From the NCBI RefSeq assembly GCF_042646385.1, contig NZ_JBHRTO010000001.1, positions 496,001 to 560,000 of the forward strand: a DNA stretch of 64,000 nt, read 5' to 3'. The notes beneath the pieces are model-generated. The model made no database searches, was not told the origin of the DNA, and saw only the letters and a program-made list of their open reading frames with translations. The position numbers were made by a program, and so were the translations under genes. The stretch comes from Cypionkella sinensis. Its GTDB lineage: Bacteria; Pseudomonadota; Alphaproteobacteria; Rhodobacterales; Rhodobacteraceae. Shown piece by piece: positions 14,154-22,743 of this stretch; within the stretch, counting starts at the first letter, position 1, and every line of letters begins with the position of its first letter.

Positions 14154-16840
14154 TGCCGTTCAATGTGCTGGTGCTGACCTGTCTGGCTTATGTGGCGGCG
14201 CTGTTTCTGGTGGCGTTCTGGGTGGAACGGCGGGCCTCGCGCGGTGAGATGCGCTTTCTGCGCTCGCCTCTGGTCTATACCCTGTCGTTGTCGATCTATT
14301 GCACGGCTTGGACGTTTTACGGCGCGGTGGGGTCGGCTGCGCGCACGGGGCTGGAGTTTCTGACGATCTACCTTGGCCCGACGCTGGTGTTCATCGGCTG
14401 GTGGTGGGTGCTGCGCAAACTGGTGCGGATCGGGCGGATGCAGCGCGTCACCTCGATTGCTGACCTGATCTCCAGCCGCTACGGCAAATCGAACCTTTTG
14501 GGCGTGCTGGTCACGGTGATCGCGGTGGTGGCGGCAACGCCTTATATCGCGCTGCAACTGCAATCGGTAACGTTGTCGTTTTCGGTTTTTGCGCAGACCA
14601 CACCGGAAGCTTGGGCGATGCCCGACCGCGATGCCACCGCAATCTGGGTCGCCGCTGGCCTTGCGCTGTTCACCATCCTGTTCGGCACCCGCAATCTGGA
14701 TGCCAAGGAACAGCACCACGGCATCGTCATGGCCATCGCCGCCGAGGCCGTAGTCAAGCTGGTGGCGCTGCTGGCGGTGGGGATTTTCGTGGTCTGGGGC
14801 CTTGGCGGTGGCCCCGTGGCTATGATCACGCGGATTGAGGCCTATACCGATCCGAACTGGGCGATCCAGCCCGGCCGCTGGGGCGGCTTGATCTTTTTGT
14901 CGGCTGCTGCCGTGATCACCTTGCCGCGGATGTTTCAGGTGATGGTGGTCGAGAATATCGACGAAACTCACCTTGCCCGCGCCTCATGGGCGTTTCCGGC
15001 CTATCTGTTTCTGATCAGCCTGTTCATCCTGCCCATCGCCCTGATCGGCATGCAGCGGATGCCGCCCGGATCAAACCCCGACATGATGGTGCTGACGCTT
15101 CCGTTGCGCGAAGGGCAGGGGGGGCTTGCGCTGCTGGCCTTCTTGGGTGGGTTTTCCTCGGCCACTTCGATGGTGATCGTCGAGACGATTGCCTTGGCCA
15201 CGATGGTCTCAAACCACATCCTGATGCCCGCTTGGCTGCGGCTGCGCCCGCAGGCCGCTGCGACAGGTGATCTGCGCGGCACCATCCTGCTCTCGCGGCG
15301 GGTGTCGATCATCGGTGTGCTGGCGCTGGGGCTGGAGTATTTCCGCCTTTCCGGCGGCTCTGCCGCGCTGGCGGCGATTGGCCAGATCGCCTTTGCTGGC
15401 ATGGCGCAGGTGCTGCCCGCCATGCTGGGCGGCATCTTCTGGCGCGGGGGCACAAAGCTGGGCGCAATCCTTGGCCTGAGCATCGGCTTTGTCACCTGGG
15501 CCTATACGCTGTTCCTGCCGTCGTTTGGCGCAGATGCGGTGATCTCGGCCGAGGTGCTGCAACACGGCCTGTTTGGGTTGGCTTGGCTGCGTCCGCAGGC
15601 GCTGTTCGGCACCGAAGGCATGGACCCGCTGAACCACGCGATCTTCTGGTCGCTCGCGTTGAACGTTGCGGGGTATGCGGCGGGTTCGCTGCTGTCCTTC
15701 CCCGATCCGGTGGAGCGGATTCAGGGCGCGGCCTTCGTAAACGCCTTTGACGCCGAATTGCAGGCCGAGCGTTTGGGCTGGACGCATGGTCAGGCCGAAC
15801 CCGAGGCGCTGCTGAACATGGCGCAGCGTATCTTGGGCGACGAAGCGGCGATTTCGTTCTTTGAGGCCGAAGCCCGCAGCCAAGGCAAGGCCGGGTTCCT
15901 GCCCGATCTGACCCCCGGTTTTCTGGCCGCACTTGAGCGTAATCTGGCAGGCTCGGTCGGTGCTGCGACCGCGCATGCCATGATCAGCCAGCTTTTCGGT
16001 CGCGCCACGGTGACGGTGGAAGACCTGATGGCCGTCGCCAATGAAACCGCGCAGATCATGGAATATTCCGCCCGGCTGGAAGATCAGCAGACCGAACTTT
16101 CCCGCACCGCGCGGCAGTTGCGCGAGGTGAACGAGAAGCTGACCCAGCTTTCGGTGCAGAAAGACGCCTTTCTCAGCCAGATCAGCCACGAGTTGCGCAC
16201 CCCGATGACCTCGATTCGGGCGTTTTCCGAGATTCTGGCCGATGGCGATCTTCCCGGCCCGCGCGTTGCTGAATACGGCCAGATCATCCATACCGAGGCC
16301 CGCCGCCTGACCCGGTTGCTGGATGATCTGCTCGATCTGTCGGTGCTGGAAAATGGCGCGGTGCAGCTTGATCTGGGCTTGGCCCATCTGGGGCAGATGA
16401 TTGACCGCGCTTTGGCCGCAGCCTCGCAGACCCGACCCGAGCGCACGTTTGACATTCAGCGCGACTATGCGACCGAGGAGATTTTTCTGCGCACCGATGC
16501 TGACCGGCTCGTGCAGGTGTTCATCAACCTGATCTCGAATGCGCGGAAATATTGCGATGCCTCTGCCCCAGTGCTGCGTATCGCGGTGCGGCAAAAGGGC
16601 GGGCGGGTGGTGGTGGATTTCATCGACAATGGCGCTGGCATCGCCAAAGACGCGCGCGGGCTGATCTTCGAGAAATTCGCGCGGCTGACGGATGATGCGC
16701 GCGCAGGCGGCGCGGGGCTGGGGCTGGCGATCTGCCGCGAGATCATGGCCAATCTGGGCGGCACTGTCAGCTATTTGCCGGGGCAGCGGGGGGCGGGATT
16801 TCGCGTCAGCGTGCCGCTGCGGATGGAAAAAACCGCCTGA
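14153..16840 (+). CDS. Sensor histidine kinase with sodium:solute symporter domain (CbrA/CrbS-like)
   Basis: An 895-residue membrane kinase. The first half (to about residue 560) is a sodium:solute-symporter-type domain with 12 or so helices; for example it contains the TFYGAVGSAARTGLEFLTIYLGP segment. A coiled linker follows, then HisKA with the phospho-accepting H679 in QISHELRTPMTS, and a HATPase_c with NLISNARKY (N box), FIDNGAGIAKDARG (G1) and GGAGLGLAI (G2). There is no receiver or PAS domain visible. Family members sense or transport acetate or amino acids and adjust carbon use. The neighbouring receiver is the likely partner. Confidence 0.92.
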   Translation: MPFNVLVLTCLAYVAALFLVAFWVERRASRGEMRFLRSPLVYTLSLSIYCTAWTFYGAVGSAARTGLEFLTIYLGPTLVFIGWWWVLRKLVRIGRMQRVTSIADLISSRYGKSNLLGVLVTVIAVVAATPYIALQLQSVTLSFSVFAQTTPEAWAMPDRDATAIWVAAGLALFTILFGTRNLDAKEQHHGIVMAIAAEAVVKLVALLAVGIFVVWGLGGGPVAMITRIEAYTDPNWAIQPGRWGGLIFLSAAAVITLPRMFQVMVVENIDETHLARASWAFPAYLFLISLFILPIALIGMQRMPPGSNPDMMVLTLPLREGQGGLALLAFLGGFSSATSMVIVETIALATMVSNHILMPAWLRLRPQAAATGDLRGTILLSRRVSIIGVLALGLEYFRLSGGSAALAAIGQIAFAGMAQVLPAMLGGIFWRGGTKLGAILGLSIGFVTWAYTLFLPSFGADAVISAEVLQHGLFGLAWLRPQALFGTEGMDPLNHAIFWSLALNVAGYAAGSLLSFPDPVERIQGAAFVNAFDAELQAERLGWTHGQAEPEALLNMAQRILGDEAAISFFEAEARSQGKAGFLPDLTPGFLAALERNLAGSVGAATAHAMISQLFGRATVTVEDLMAVANETAQIMEYSARLEDQQTELSRTARQLREVNEKLTQLSVQKDAFLSQISHELRTPMTSIRAFSEILADGDLPGPRVAEYGQIIHTEARRLTRLLDDLLDLSVLENGAVQLDLGLAHLGQMIDRALAAASQTRPERTFDIQRDYATEEIFLRTDADRLVQVFINLISNARKYCDASAPVLRIAVRQKGGRVVVDFIDNGAGIAKDARGLIFEKFARLTDDARAGGAGLGLAICREIMANLGGTVSYLPGQRGAGFRVSVPLRMEKTA

Positions 16841-16906
16841 TGCTAACGCTTTGTTAGGGCCGCTGTGGCTAGTTTGCTGCAAGGGCGGTCCGGTCAGGGG
16901 AAGCAA

Positions 16907-17860
16907 GTGGCAGAAGCACAGCAAGACGGTGTCATCCGGCGCAAGATCGCGATGGCAAGGGCGCAGATGGCCGAAGGTGGGCCGGGGGCCGATCGCGGCT
17001 GGCGGTTGGCCTTGGCCCGCGCGGCGCGTGACAAGCTTTCTCTGCCGCTAGAGGTGACGGCGCTGGCGATGCAGCGGGTGTCCTTGGCGGAACTTCTGGA
17101 GCTGCCGCCTGCGCAGGCGCTGATCGCGGTGCTGCAAGGCCCCGCCGAAGGCATGGGGCTGCTGATCCTGTCGCCGCCGGTTCTGGCCGCGATGATCGAG
17201 GCGCAAACCTTGGGCAAGGTCGCGACCGCTGCCCTTGCCAGCCGCAAGCCGACCCGCACCGATGCCGCGATGGTCGCCCCGACGCTGGATGCAGCGCTGG
17301 AAGAGATGGAACAGGCCTTGGCGCAAGAGGCTGATCTGCATTGGGCGGGCGGATTTCGCTATGCCAGTTTCCTCGATGATCCGCGCCCGCTTGGGCTGCT
17401 TTTGGAAGACATTGACTACCGCGTGCTGACGGCAGACCTGTCGCTGGGCTTGGGGGCGCGACAGGGCGTGATCCTGCTTGCCCTGCCGGCTGAGGGCAAA
17501 GGCACCCTGCCGATGCCAGCCGCGCCGGGTCCAGAGAATGCCGCGCAGGCAGGGCAAGCCTTTGCACAGGCTTTGGCCGATCAAGTCGATGCCGTCAGTT
17601 GCGTGCTGGATGCCGTGGTCAGCCGGGTATCGCTGCCACTGGCGCGGGTGATGGGGCTGCGGGTGGGCGAGGTGATCACCCTGCCGCGCGCCGCGATTGA
17701 CCGGATCAGCTTTGAAGGTCTGGATGGACGTGCCCTGGCGGAGGGGCGGCTTGGCCAAAATCGCGGAATGCGCGCCATCCGCCTCACCGGGGGCGAGGCT
17801 GCCGTTCCCCGCGCGATGCTGCCTGCCGCATCGAGTGAATTGCTGCGCCAGACCGGATAG
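16907..17860 (+). CDS. FliM/FliN-like flagellar motor switch (SpoA domain) family protein
   Basis: A 317-residue protein with weak FliM N-terminal features and a C-terminal SpoA-type region (about residues 240-310: VSLPLARVMGLRVGEVITLPRAAIDRISFEGLDGRALAEGRLGQNRGMRAIRL). That region is typical of C-ring and type III export switch proteins. No other flagellar or secretion gene lies in the window. The start is uncertain: GTG 16907 has AGGGG six bases upstream, while GTG 16865 would add 14 residues. It could be an orphan switch protein serving a remote flagellar locus or an unrelated SpoA-fold regulator. Confidence 0.7.
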   Translation: MAEAQQDGVIRRKIAMARAQMAEGGPGADRGWRLALARAARDKLSLPLEVTALAMQRVSLAELLELPPAQALIAVLQGPAEGMGLLILSPPVLAAMIEAQTLGKVATAALASRKPTRTDAAMVAPTLDAALEEMEQALAQEADLHWAGGFRYASFLDDPRPLGLLLEDIDYRVLTADLSLGLGARQGVILLALPAEGKGTLPMPAAPGPENAAQAGQAFAQALADQVDAVSCVLDAVVSRVSLPLARVMGLRVGEVITLPRAAIDRISFEGLDGRALAEGRLGQNRGMRAIRLTGGEAAVPRAMLPAASSELLRQTG

Positions 17861-17971
17861 CGGGCGGAACCAAACCCCAGTTCTGGCAATTTTCACTGTC
17901 GCGCAAGTGACATCCTGCACGACACGGTTTGCTTTGCCGCCGATGCGTCATCTGCGCGAGAAAGGGTCAAC

Positions 17972-18853
17972 TCAACCCTTGTTGGCCCCGGCCGCCAAAG
18001 CGTCGATCTGATTGCGGAAGGGCTCCAGATTATAGCCAAATTGCGCGGGGGTTCCGATCAACTCATCGGTCGGTCTCTCACCCGCATTCATCAAAGCCCA
18101 GACCACCGAACAGCGATTGCCCGAGGCGCAATAGGCAAACACCGGGCCCGTCGCTGCCGCCATCGCCTGCCGCTGCACGTCGAGATTTTCCATCGTCAAC
18201 GCCCCGCCGATCACCGGGTTGGCGACGAATGTCAGCCCCAAAGCCTCGGCTGCCGCTTTCATATGCGGGGTGTGCAGATGCGTCGGGATTTCACCATCGG
18301 GGCGGTTGTCGATCACAGTGGTAAAGCCAGCCGCCTTGATCGCGGGCAGGTCAGCCAGATCAATCTGCGGCGAGACGGCATAGCTGGGTGTCAGGGCGCG
18401 AATATCCATGTTGCTCCTCGGGCTGGCGGCTGCACCCTCAAGACGGCGGCGCAGGCTGGGTGCCGCGACCATACCCGCCAGCATCGCCAATAGAAAGACC
18501 AGACCGCCCGCGCCGCCAAAACTCAGCGATGCCATTGCAGGACCGGGGCAGAGGCCCGCCAAGGCCCAGCCCATCCCGAACAGGATCGAGCCGAGGATCA
18601 GGCCGCGGTCAATTTCGCGGCGGGGGGGCGCTGGCAGGGTGGCGCCCAGAAACGACCGCTGCCGCTGGGCCGCGAGCCGCCAAGCCAAAGCCATCGGCAA
18701 GATTGCCCCGCCCATCACAAAGGCCAGCGTCGGATCCCAATCGCCAAACACATCCAGCCAGTTCTGCACCTTCTGCGTGTCGGTCATGCCCGAAACCCGC
18801 AGACCTGCGCCAAATAGCCCACCCGCCAGCAAAGCAAATCCCAAGCGCCGCAT
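17972..18853 (-). CDS. DUF6691 (YeeE-like) membrane protein fused in frame to TIGR01244 sulfurtransferase
   Basis: A 293-residue frame without an internal stop joins two products usually made separately. Residues 1-148 form a four-helix DUF6691/YeeE-like transporter half (GLCPGPAMASLSFGGAGGLVF). Residues 149-293 are a TIGR01244/DUF442 sulfurtransferase with the CASGNR active-site loop. The junction carries AGGAG five bases before an ATG at 18409, so the second domain could also be made alone (145 residues). The gene overlaps the upstream YeeE gene (TGATG). Function is probably thiosulfate/persulfide import plus sulfur transfer. Either a true fusion or a recent loss of the separating stop is possible. 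Confidence 0.8.
   Translation of the reverse strand: MRRLGFALLAGGLFGAGLRVSGMTDTQKVQNWLDVFGDWDPTLAFVMGGAILPMALAWRLAAQRQRSFLGATLPAPPRREIDRGLILGSILFGMGWALAGLCPGPAMASLSFGGAGGLVFLLAMLAGMVAAPSLRRRLEGAAASPRSNMDIRALTPSYAVSPQIDLADLPAIKAAGFTTVIDNRPDGEIPTHLHTPHMKAAAEALGLTFVANPVIGGALTMENLDVQRQAMAAATGPVFAYCASGNRCSVVWALMNAGERPTDELIGTPAQFGYNLEPFRNQIDALAAGANKG
18409..18420 (-). promoter_or_regulatory. Internal ribosome binding site and ATG inside the fusion gene
   Basis: On the minus strand the sequence AGGAGCAACATG supplies a near-ideal ribosome binding site and start at the domain boundary. It would let the sulfurtransferase be made separately from the membrane part. Confidence 0.7.
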
Positions 18854-19275
18854 CAGATCCACCCGAACAGATGCCGCAGCACCAGCATCGTGACGCCCCC
18901 GGCCAGCACATAGGCAAGGCTCGCCACGATCCCGCGCGGGGACAGCCGCGAGATGCCGCAAACCCCGTGCCCGGAGGTGCAGCCATTGGCCAGTCTGGTG
19001 CCAATGCCAACCAAGACCCCGGCGCAAAGGATCACGAGCCAGTTCGAGGTCAGGTGCGTTGTCCCGCCGATCCAGAATGACAGCAAGAACGGCACGCCGA
19101 TCAATGCGGCCAGAAATGCGACCCGCTCGGCCCAATTCCCCCAGCCCGTTCCGTCCACCAGTTCGCCGATAATGCCCGAGGCCCCCATGATGCGGCCATT
19201 GAACAACAGATAAATCGCCGCAGCCGTGCCGATCATCAGCCCGCCCGCAAATCCCCAGACCCAATCCAGCATCAT
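18853..19275 (-). CDS. YeeE/YedE family thiosulfate transporter subunit
   Basis: A 140-residue four- or five-helix protein. The conserved cysteine motif is in GTRLANGCTSGHGVCGISRLSPR (about residues 96-118), the family signature where persulfidated cysteines relay thiosulfate. Helices start at WVWGFAGGLMIGTAAAIYLLF. The start overlaps the stop of the upstream hydrolase; ATG 19275 and 19272 are both possible. With the following DUF6691 half it probably forms the two-piece version of a YeeE transporter. Confidence 0.88.
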   Translation of the reverse strand: MMLDWVWGFAGGLMIGTAAAIYLLFNGRIMGASGIIGELVDGTGWGNWAERVAFLAALIGVPFLLSFWIGGTTHLTSNWLVILCAGVLVGIGTRLANGCTSGHGVCGISRLSPRGIVASLAYVLAGGVTMLVLRHLFGWI

Positions 19276-20138
19276 CACAGGCCGTTCAGCGGCACTTTAA
19301 GATAGGACAGGCCGTTGTCCTCGGGTTCGGGCATCTGGCCCGCCCGCATGTTGATCTGCAATGACGGGATGATCAGCCGCGGCATCGCAAGGGTGGCATC
19401 GCGTTTTTCGCGCAAGGCCACGAAATCTTCGCGGCTGCGCCCGGCGCCGATATGCACGTTCAGCGCCTTTTGCGCGCCGACGGTGGATTCCCAGGCATAG
19501 CTGTCGCGTCCCGGTGCCTTGTAATCGTGGCCGACAAAAATCCGCGTGGCATCGGGCAGCGCCAGAATCCGCTGCACGGAATCGAACATCACACTGGCCG
19601 AACCGCCGGGAAAATCGCAGCGCGCCGTGCCGAAATCGGGCATGAACAGGGTGTCGCCCACGAAAGCCGCATCGCCCGCCACATAGCTGAGGCAAGCAGG
19701 CGTGTGGCCGGGGGTGTGCATCACGTCGACGCGCAGTTGCCCGACCATCAGGCTGTCGCCCTCGCGGAACAGCCGGTCAAACTGGCTGCCGTCGCGGGCA
19801 AAGCGGGTGCCTTCGTTGAACACCTTGCCAAAGGTTTCCTGCACCACTTTGATCTGATCGCCGATGCCGATTTGTCCGCCCAAAGCCTCTTGGATATAGG
19901 GGGCTGCCGAGAGATGATCGGCATGGACATGGGTTTCCAGAATCCATTGCAGATCAAGACCCTCGGCACGGATATAGCTGATCACCGCATCGCCCGAGCG
20001 CGTATCGGTGCGCCCCGAGGCATAGTCGAAATCCAGCACGGAATCGATCACCGCACAGGCACGTCCGTTCGGTTCGCGCAAAAGGTACGTGATGGTGTTG
20101 GTGGCCTCGTCGAAAAAGGCGTGAACGTCGGGGTGCAT
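19275..20138 (-). CDS. MBL-fold persulfide dioxygenase-like hydrolase (ETHE1/Blh type)
   Basis: A 287-residue metallo-beta-lactamase-fold protein. Metal ligands are in ETHVHADHLSAA (H70, H72, D74, H75), HTPGHTPACLSYV, the FVGDTLFMPDFGTARCDFPGG loop typical of persulfide dioxygenases, and IFVGHDYK. It would oxidise glutathione persulfide to sulfite, linking it with the transport and sulfurtransferase genes just downstream. A longer frame begins at 20192, but the ATG at 20138 has GAGGAG five bases upstream and matches the family start. Spacing to the divergent DksA gene includes an Fnr box. Confidence 0.9.
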   Translation of the reverse strand: MHPDVHAFFDEATNTITYLLREPNGRACAVIDSVLDFDYASGRTDTRSGDAVISYIRAEGLDLQWILETHVHADHLSAAPYIQEALGGQIGIGDQIKVVQETFGKVFNEGTRFARDGSQFDRLFREGDSLMVGQLRVDVMHTPGHTPACLSYVAGDAAFVGDTLFMPDFGTARCDFPGGSASVMFDSVQRILALPDATRIFVGHDYKAPGRDSYAWESTVGAQKALNVHIGAGRSREDFVALREKRDATLAMPRLIIPSLQINMRAGQMPEPEDNGLSYLKVPLNGL

Positions 20139-20221
20139 CGCAATCTCCTCGGTCGGGTTGCCCCCAAGATAGGCGCGCCGGGCACGCATCACAATAACGG
20201 AATGTATTTTCGGGCGTTGGG

Positions 20222-20235
20222 TTGATTTGCATCAA
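20222..20235. promoter_or_regulatory. Fnr/FnrL-type operator
   Basis: TTGATTTGCATCAA is a perfect match to the Fnr consensus TTGAT-N4-ATCAA. It lies between the divergent hydrolase gene (start 20138) and the DksA-like gene (start 20292). A centre 63 bases before the latter ATG fits class II activation with a start point near 20270. Confidence 0.75.
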
Positions 20236-20291
20236 CGCGCGCCCCCGTCGCGCGGCTTAGGGTGGTTGAAGTCAGGAAAGGACAGCGCGTG

Positions 20292-20621
20292 ATGTTTGAC
20301 ACCGGCCAAAAGGCTTTGTTGCAGCGCAGATTGCAAAGTTTGACGCAGCGGCTGAGCGGGATTTCGACCGAATTGGACGGCGCACATTCGCAAGACTGGG
20401 AAGAGCTTGCGACCGAGCGTGAGGGCGATGAGGTGTTGGAAGGCATTGGTAATGCTGGTCTGGCGGAAATCCGGCGGATCGAGGCGGCTTTGGCGCGCAT
20501 TGAGGCGGGCAGCTATGGCGTCTGTGTGCGGTGTGGCGACAGCATTGCAGCGGATCGGCTGGAGGTTTTGCCTGACACACCGTTTTGCAGCACTTGTGCT
20601 GCCGAGGAGGTAACAAGATGA
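20292..20621 (+). CDS. TraR/DksA family zinc-finger protein
   Basis: A 109-residue protein with a helical N-terminal half and a C4 zinc finger: C78, C81, C99 and C102 (CVRCGD and CSTC). It is shorter than E. coli DksA but resembles the family's stand-alone members that bind RNA polymerase. The acidic coiled-coil tip motif of DksA is only weakly kept. The ATG at 20292 is preceded by AGGAAAGG; a longer frame starts upstream at a GTG. An Fnr box suggests oxygen-dependent expression. It overlaps the next start by four bases. Confidence 0.85.
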   Translation: MFDTGQKALLQRRLQSLTQRLSGISTELDGAHSQDWEELATEREGDEVLEGIGNAGLAEIRRIEAALARIEAGSYGVCVRCGDSIAADRLEVLPDTPFCSTCAAEEVTR

Positions 20622-20818
20622 AAGCCCATGCGATCCACGACCTGCCCAATGACATGCTGACGGCGGCCCTTTCGGCGCAGTCGATGGGCTTGACCCTGTT
20701 GTTGGCCGAGATGCGCGCGCTGAGCGAAGTTATGCCGGGGGTTATCGTCGGCAAACCTTTGGTCAGCGCCCATGTCGAAGCCACCGAGGAAGCGGATTTC
20801 GACAATATGCCGGTCTAA
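20618..20818 (+). CDS. Small conserved-type hypothetical protein coupled to the DksA-like gene
   Basis: A 66-residue protein starting with ATG at 20618, four bases inside the preceding gene and preceded by GAGGAGG, so it is very likely translated. The sequence is helical with hydrophobic middle LSAQSMGLTLLLAEMRALSEVMPGVIVG and an acidic tail. I know no family or function. It was probably kept with the DksA-like protein for a shared purpose under low oxygen. Confidence 0.6.
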   Translation: MKAHAIHDLPNDMLTAALSAQSMGLTLLLAEMRALSEVMPGVIVGKPLVSAHVEATEEADFDNMPV

Positions 20819-20910
20819 GGCGCGCGGCATCTGCCACCGCGTGCAGGTTGGCATTGCCAATGCGTTCACATCGCCGCTTAATGCAGCAGTGGTTTGGTGG
20901 AGCGGTAGAT

Positions 20911-22743
20911 ATGGACGGCAAGGCCCTGACGGACGCGGTGCGTGTCGAACGCCGAGGCGCTGTGCTGGTGCTGATCCTGGCGCATCGTCCGGTGAACGTG
21001 CTGTCGCAGCAGTTGCGCGCGATGTTGTCGGCGGCGCTGACCGAATTGGCCGCAACCGATCTGGCGGCAGTGGTGATCGCTTCGGATCTGGCGGCGTTTT
21101 CGGCTGGGGCGGATTTGTCGGAACTCGGCAAAGGGGCGACTTCGCCGCGCATGTCTGACCTGTGCTTGCAGATCGAGAACTTCCCAAAGCCGGTGATTGT
21201 GGCGCTGAATGGCAGCACCTTGGGGCCGGGGTTGGAGCTGGCTTTGGCAGCGCATGGTCGCATCGCAGCCCCCACCGCACAGCTTGGCTTGCCCGAGATT
21301 GGCTTGGGCTTGGTGCCCGAAGCGGGGGCGACGCAGCGGTTGCCGCGTCTGGTGGGGGCGGCGGCGGCGTTGAAGCTGATGCTGGAGCCTGCACCGATCA
21401 GCGCGGCGCAGGCGCTGACCATCGGCTTGGTGGATGAGGTGGTTGAGGGTGATCTGCGGGCGGCGGCCTGCGCCATGGCCGAGCGGATGGCTGCCGCCTT
21501 GAAGGGTGCAGCACCGCTGAAAACCGCGGATCGCCGCGATGGTTTGCGCGATGGCAAGGGTTATCAGGCTGCGGTTGCGGCGGCGCGCGCGCTCTATGCG
21601 GTCTCGCCGTTGCCCGCACCTTTGCATGTCGTTGCCTGTGTCGAGGCGGCGCAGCTGTTGCCGCTGGAGCAGGGGCTTGCGTTTGAGGCTGCGGCTTATG
21701 AGACGTTGTCCGCAACCCCGCAAGCGCAGGGCTTGCGCCATGCGTTTCAGGCCGAACGGCGCGCGATCCTGCCACCTGTGGCTTTGGCGCGCAGCGCTGC
21801 GGGCAAGCTGGACAGCCTTGCTGTTTTGGGTGCGGCTGATCCGGCGGCGGCGGTGGTGTTGCAGGCGCTGGCGGCGGGTTTGCGCGTCAGTTTGGTTGAG
21901 CCTGCCCGTGATATGTTGGTGACGGCGCTGCAGAAAATCGCGGCCCAGCAAGAGGCCGCCGTGGCCGAGGGCCGCTTGACGCCTGAGGCGCGCGATGCCG
22001 ATTGGGCGCGGCTGAGCACGGGTTCGACGTTGGGCGGTGCGGTTGATCTGGTGCTGAACAACGCCGATGCGCCGCCCGCGCTGGAAGATGCCAGCATTCC
22101 GGTGATCGCGCTGGGCGCATTGCCAGCGCGCGGGGCGGGCACGCGGGTTGGCATCAGTGCCGCCCTTGCCACCGGATTGGTGGCTGAATTGGCGGCGGGC
22201 GTCGATGCGCCTGTGGCCACGCAGGCGATGGGGTTGGCCTTGGCGCGGCGGCTGGGGTGGAAGCTGGTGTTTACCGGGCCGGGTGGCCCGATTGACCGCC
22301 GCCTGCGGGCTTCGCTATCGGCGGCCATCGCGCAGCTTGAAGCCGAGGGGCTGTCGCGGCCGGTGATCGGGGGCGCGCTCGCCTCGTTCGGGATGGGCGT
22401 GTCGCCGCGTGGCCCTTTGCCTGCACCGCCGCCTGAGGCAAAGCGGGTGCTGGACGCTTGCCTTGCGGCGATGGCCAATCAGGGCGCCCGGATGATCAGC
22501 GAGGGCTTGGCGCGCAGGCCGCTGGATGTTGATGCGGCGGCGGTGCTGCATGGCATTTTCCCGCGTTGGCAGGGAGGGCCGATGTTTCAGGCCGACAAGC
22601 GCGGCCTGCTGGTGCTGCGCGCCGATCTGCGCAAGCGGGCCGAGGCTGCGCCGCAGATTTACGCACCAGATCCGCTGTTTGATCGGTTGATCGCGGATGG
22701 CCGCGACCTTGCCGCGCTGAACCGCAGCGATTTGACCGCTTAG
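20911..22743 (+). CDS. FadJ-like enoyl-CoA hydratase with degenerate dehydrogenase half
   Basis: A 610-residue fusion resembling the fatty-oxidation multifunctional enzyme. The crotonase half (about residues 1-260) keeps ALNGSTLGPGLELALAAHGRIA and LPEIGLGLVPEAGATQRLPR, including both active-site glutamates. The second half is shaped like a 3-hydroxyacyl-CoA dehydrogenase but has lost key elements. The NAD loop reads VLGAADPAAAVVL without GxGxxG, and the catalytic HFFSP and GFVGNR motifs are absent. The protein is shorter than usual (about 700). It is probably an active hydratase/isomerase with a non-catalytic partner domain. GGTGGAG precedes ATG 20911. Confidence 0.78.
   Translation: MDGKALTDAVRVERRGAVLVLILAHRPVNVLSQQLRAMLSAALTELAATDLAAVVIASDLAAFSAGADLSELGKGATSPRMSDLCLQIENFPKPVIVALNGSTLGPGLELALAAHGRIAAPTAQLGLPEIGLGLVPEAGATQRLPRLVGAAAALKLMLEPAPISAAQALTIGLVDEVVEGDLRAAACAMAERMAAALKGAAPLKTADRRDGLRDGKGYQAAVAAARALYAVSPLPAPLHVVACVEAAQLLPLEQGLAFEAAAYETLSATPQAQGLRHAFQAERRAILPPVALARSAAGKLDSLAVLGAADPAAAVVLQALAAGLRVSLVEPARDMLVTALQKIAAQQEAAVAEGRLTPEARDADWARLSTGSTLGGAVDLVLNNADAPPALEDASIPVIALGALPARGAGTRVGISAALATGLVAELAAGVDAPVATQAMGLALARRLGWKLVFTGPGGPIDRRLRASLSAAIAQLEAEGLSRPVIGGALASFGMGVSPRGPLPAPPPEAKRVLDACLAAMANQGARMISEGLARRPLDVDAAAVLHGIFPRWQGGPMFQADKRGLLVLRADLRKRAEAAPQIYAPDPLFDRLIADGRDLAALNRSDLTA

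Noticed and set aside
18854..19264. An N-terminal extension joining the YeeE gene region with the DUF6691 fusion in one 430-codon frame
   Set aside because: Upstream of 18853 the frame is out of phase with the true YeeE protein, whose cysteine motif and helices are read in the other frame.
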